16,165 nt of DNA, from positions 1 through 16,165 of the forward strand of contig JAFQOY010000143.1 in NCBI GenBank assembly GCA_017412025.1, read 5' to 3'. Within the stretch, counting starts at the first letter, position 1; the number at the start of each line of letters is the position of its first letter. Shown here piece after piece: positions 13,641-16,165 of this stretch. Under the pieces are notes generated by a model. It ran no database searches. It was given only the letters and a program-made list of their open reading frames with translations, and had not been told where the DNA came from. This stretch comes from Clostridia bacterium (GTDB taxonomy: Bacteria > Bacillota_A > Clostridia > Christensenellales > Aristaeellaceae). Position numbers and translations under genes: made by a program.

Positions 13641-15155
13641 ATGCAGAAAAAGACCATCCTGCTTGCACAGTTCAAGCACGAAACCAATCCCTTCAATCCC
13701 AGCCGCACAACGCTCCGGGATTTTCAAAACCGCGCGCTCAACATCGGCGAGGACATGATTATCCGCAACCGCGGCAACCACTCCGAGCCCGGCGCGTTCA
13801 TCGACGTCCTTGAAGCAAGGCCCGATGTGCGCATGCTGCCCGTCGTCGACGGCAACGCATGCCCCAGCGGCCTGGTGACAGCGGACGCCTTTGAATATGT
13901 CGCATCCATGCTGGAAAATGCCGTGCGCACACAGAAGCCGGACGCCATCCTTCTCGCACTGCACGGCGCGATGATCACCGAAGACGACGGGGACGCGGAC
14001 GGCGCGCTGCTCGAACGCCTGCGCGCCGCCGCCGGGCCGGGCATTCCCATCGTCGCCACGCTCGATTTCCACGCCAACCTCACCGACCGCATGGTACGCT
14101 GCTCCACCGCGCTCTTCCCCCAGCGCTATTATCCGCATACGGATTTTTACGACCGCGGCGTCGAGGCGGCACAGCTCGTGCTCGACGTCCTTGACGGCAG
14201 GCGCAAGCCGACAGCTGCACGCCAGCATATTCCGCTCATTTATCCGCATCTGCCCACGGACGGGCATCCCTGCGGCACGCTGACGGATATGCTGATTGAG
14301 GCCAGCGGAGAACGCCACGCCGTCTATTTTGTCGCCGGCTTTTCCCGCGCCGACGTCTCCTGCGCAGGCGCATCCATCTATGCGCTGACGGATGATGATC
14401 CCGAAGGCGCAAAGGCGCTGTGCAGCCGCTTTGCGCAGTGGGTATCGGATCATCTGGAGGACTTCAGCGAGCATCACCCCGATCCCGTTCAGGCCGTTGC
14501 CGAGGCCATCGCCTCAAGCGAGACGACCGTCTTTGCCGACGGCGCGGACAACCCGGGCTCCGGCTCCGCAGGCGACGCGACGGAGCTGCTGCACGAGCTG
14601 CTCAGACAGGGCGCGACCGGCGTCGCCGTCGCCTCCATCTGGGATCCGGAAACCGTCCGTCAGGCGCACGAGGCCGGCGTCGGCGCGACCATACGCGTGC
14701 GCCTGGGCGGCAAGAGCAGTCCCATCGTCGGTGCGCCCATCGAGCGCGAGGCCTATGTCCGCCTGCTTGGAGACGGCGAATTTACCGTCCGCGGCCCGGT
14801 CCACGGCGGCGTCGCCCAGCACATGGGCAAGACCGCCGTCCTTAAGATCGAAGGCCTTACGATCATCGTCAGTTCCCTGCGCGTGCAGACGTTTGATCTG
14901 GAGATGTTCCGCGCGCACGGTATCGAGCCGACCGCGCAGAAGATCCTCGTCGTCAAATCCGTCGTGCATTTCAAGGCCGCATTTTCCCAGGCCTTCAGCC
15001 GCCTCGTCGTGCTGGACATGCCCAACGTCTGCCCGCTCAACGAGCGCGTCATCCCCTTTACCCGCGTGCCCCGGCCGATCTATCCGCTCGACGATGCAGA
15101 CGCCTGCCGCGCATATGCAAAAACCGTTTGCCCTTATGCGCCGGCGGATGTATAA
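13641..15155 (+). CDS. M81-family metallopeptidase, MlrC (microcystinase C)-like
   Basis: A 504-residue protein of peptidase family M81 (DUF1485 domain plus MlrC C-terminal domain), normal length, without signal peptide. The known member MlrC degrades linearised microcystin products; most other members have no known substrate. Candidate metal ligands in the sequence are HETNPF (H13), LHGAM (H108), DFHANLTD (D142, H144) and YPHTDFYDRG (H166). The C-terminal signature ADNPGSGSAGD and VKSVVHFKAAF also fit. The ATG at 13641 is preceded by AGAGGTG; a longer frame upstream would run through the terminator. It sits behind the transporter operon's terminator with no clear promoter of its own, so it probably depends on readthrough. 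A peptidase next to a glycosidase operon is odd; the natural substrate is not known and should not be assumed to be microcystin. Confidence 0.87.
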   Translation: MQKKTILLAQFKHETNPFNPSRTTLRDFQNRALNIGEDMIIRNRGNHSEPGAFIDVLEARPDVRMLPVVDGNACPSGLVTADAFEYVASMLENAVRTQKPDAILLALHGAMITEDDGDADGALLERLRAAAGPGIPIVATLDFHANLTDRMVRCSTALFPQRYYPHTDFYDRGVEAAQLVLDVLDGRRKPTAARQHIPLIYPHLPTDGHPCGTLTDMLIEASGERHAVYFVAGFSRADVSCAGASIYALTDDDPEGAKALCSRFAQWVSDHLEDFSEHHPDPVQAVAEAIASSETTVFADGADNPGSGSAGDATELLHELLRQGATGVAVASIWDPETVRQAHEAGVGATIRVRLGGKSSPIVGAPIEREAYVRLLGDGEFTVRGPVHGGVAQHMGKTAVLKIEGLTIIVSSLRVQTFDLEMFRAHGIEPTAQKILVVKSVVHFKAAFSQAFSRLVVLDMPNVCPLNERVIPFTRVPRPIYPLDDADACRAYAKTVCPYAPADV

Positions 15156-15156
15156 T
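15128..15156 (+). promoter_or_regulatory. promoter of the tartrate/D-malate dehydrogenase-type gene
   Basis: TTGCCC (15128-15133), 17 bp, TATAAT (15151-15156), with the -10 box overlapping the stop codon of the M81 gene. The expected start is near 15163. The -35 and spacing are identical to those of the ArsR-type regulator promoter. Confidence 0.6.
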
Positions 15157-15166
15157 CTTTTCATCG

Positions 15167-15190
15167 CAGGCATTTCGTCACAGGCATTTC
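15167..15190. repeat. two direct repeats in the leader of the dehydrogenase gene
   Basis: CAGGCATTTC occurs at 15167-15176 and again at 15181-15190, a 14-base period, just after the expected transcript start. A further CAG follows one period later. It could be a tandem operator, or slippage; nothing else identifies its role. Confidence 0.45.
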
Positions 15191-15241
15191 ACCGCAGAAC
15201 CACCCATCCCGAAATCCATGTGCTGTCAGGAGGAAACCGAC

Positions 15242-16165
15242 ATGAAGACATACAAAATCGCAGTCATTCCGGGCGACGGCATCGGCCCGGAGGTCATCGC
15301 CGAGGGCGTAAAGGTGCTCGACGAGGTCGCCAGACAGGACGGTACGTTTGCATTTGAATGGACGTATTTCCCCTGGGGCTGCACGTATTACCTTGAAAAC
15401 GGCCGCATGATGGCCGAGGACGGCCTTGAGCAGCTTGAAAAGTTTGACGCCATCTTCCTGGGCGCCGTCGGCATGCCGGGCGTGCCGGATCACGTGTCGC
15501 TCTGGGATCTGCTGCTGGTCATCCGCAAGCACTTTGATCAGTACGTCAACCTGCGTCCGGTAAAGCTGCTGCGCGGCGCGCCCTGTCCGCTCAAGGACGC
15601 CAGGCGCGAGGACATCGACATGATCTTCGTGCGCGAAAACAGCGAGGGCGAATATGCCGGCAGCGGCAGCTGGCTCTACAAGGGCAAGGAGAACGAGGTC
15701 GTCATCCAGAACGGCGTATTCTCCCGCAAGGGCTGCGAGCGCATCATCCGCTATGCCTACGAGTTGGCTCGCAAAGAGGGAAGGCCGCTGACCTCTGTCA
15801 GCAAGGGCAACGCGCTCAACTACTCCATGGTCTTCTGGGATCAGATCTTCAAGGAGGTCGGCGAGGAATACCCGGACGTGAAGACCAACTCCCTGCTGGT
15901 GGACGCGGCAAGCATGTTCATGGTCAAGGATCCGGCGCGTTTTGGCGTCGTGGTCACCTCCAATCTCTTCGGCGACATCCTGACGGATCTTGGCGCAGCC
16001 ATCTCCGGCGGCATGGGCCTCGCCGCCGGCGCAAACCTCAACCCCGAGCGCAAATACCCGTCGATGTTTGAGCCGATCCATGGCTCCGCGCCGGATATCG
16101 CCGGTAAGGGCGTCGCCAATCCGCTGGCTTCCGTCTGGTCCGCCAGCCAGATTCTGGACTTCTTC
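15242..16165 (+). CDS. tartrate/D-malate dehydrogenase-type decarboxylating dehydrogenase, partial (right edge)
   Basis: The first 308 codons of an isocitrate/isopropylmalate dehydrogenase-superfamily enzyme; the window edge cuts its end. It opens with IAVIPGDGIGPEVIAEGVKV. The region FDAIFLGAVGMPGVPDHVSL then LLLVIRKHFDQYVNLRPVKL is characteristic of the tartrate dehydrogenase/decarboxylase and D-malate dehydrogenase group (TtuC/DmlA), not of isopropylmalate dehydrogenase. Expected catalytic and metal residues are present: K188 in SKGN, D221, D245 and D249, and the NAD-binding FEPIHGSAPDIAGKG. These enzymes act on D-malate, L-tartrate or meso-tartrate; the meso-tartrate product is D-glycerate. 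The ATG at 15242 follows AGGAGG (15228-15233) by eight bases. The substrate cannot be settled from sequence. With the glycerate kinase at 6098-7345 it would form a route to 2-phosphoglycerate. Confidence 0.9.
   Translation, partial: MKTYKIAVIPGDGIGPEVIAEGVKVLDEVARQDGTFAFEWTYFPWGCTYYLENGRMMAEDGLEQLEKFDAIFLGAVGMPGVPDHVSLWDLLLVIRKHFDQYVNLRPVKLLRGAPCPLKDARREDIDMIFVRENSEGEYAGSGSWLYKGKENEVVIQNGVFSRKGCERIIRYAYELARKEGRPLTSVSKGNALNYSMVFWDQIFKEVGEEYPDVKTNSLLVDAASMFMVKDPARFGVVVTSNLFGDILTDLGAAISGGMGLAAGANLNPERKYPSMFEPIHGSAPDIAGKGVANPLASVWSASQILDFF

Overview
The window is chromosomal DNA of a moderately GC-rich Bacillota bacterium. A gut-type member of class Clostridia, Christensenellales-like, is my best guess. 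The support is strong AGGAGG-type ribosome sites, near-consensus sigma-70/SigA promoters with 16-17 bp spacers, compact AT-rich control regions between GC-rich genes, and two carbohydrate-uptake clusters of the CUT1 ABC type that carry no ATPase gene of their own. The taxonomic guess is inference. There are no tRNA or rRNA genes, insertion sequences, prophage genes or CRISPR arrays.

Left third (1-3495, minus strand): a transcription unit encodes a three-helix PQ-loop/SemiSWEET-like membrane protein, a secreted sugar-binding protein and two sugar permeases, and runs off the left edge. It is driven by a strong promoter (3524-3551) that overlaps, back to back, the promoter of a LysR-type regulator gene (3608-4492, plus). 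An 8-bp inverted repeat (TCATAAGT/ACTTATGA) sits in this shared control region. Next comes a MATE-family exporter (4599-5972) with its own promoter, whose -35 and -10 hexamers are both perfect consensus.

Middle (5973-8551): a bidirectional terminator separates the MATE gene from a convergent glycerate 2-kinase gene (6098-7345, minus). Divergent from the kinase is an ArsR-type winged-helix regulator with a large C-terminal domain (7537-8490, plus). Its promoter carries a perfect 14-bp palindrome exactly between the -35 and -10 boxes.

Right half (8553-16165, plus): a second sugar-utilisation operon encodes a cytoplasmic GH2 glycosidase, a sugar-binding protein and two permeases, and ends at a strong hairpin. 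It is followed by an M81 (MlrC-like) metallopeptidase gene and, from its own promoter, a tartrate/D-malate dehydrogenase-type gene cut by the right edge. A palindrome with the same ATCCGGAT core as the regulator's operator lies just upstream of the GH2 operon promoter, so the adjacent regulator probably controls both itself and the operon.

How the parts may work together: the second cluster imports an oligosaccharide or glycoside that GH2 cleaves inside the cell. In both clusters a stable hairpin separates the binding-protein gene from the permease genes, as expected if binding protein is made in excess. The tartrate/D-malate dehydrogenase family and glycerate 2-kinase could together take meso-tartrate through D-glycerate to 2-phosphoglycerate, although they are separate units here. 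All functional links between units are inference from position and motifs.
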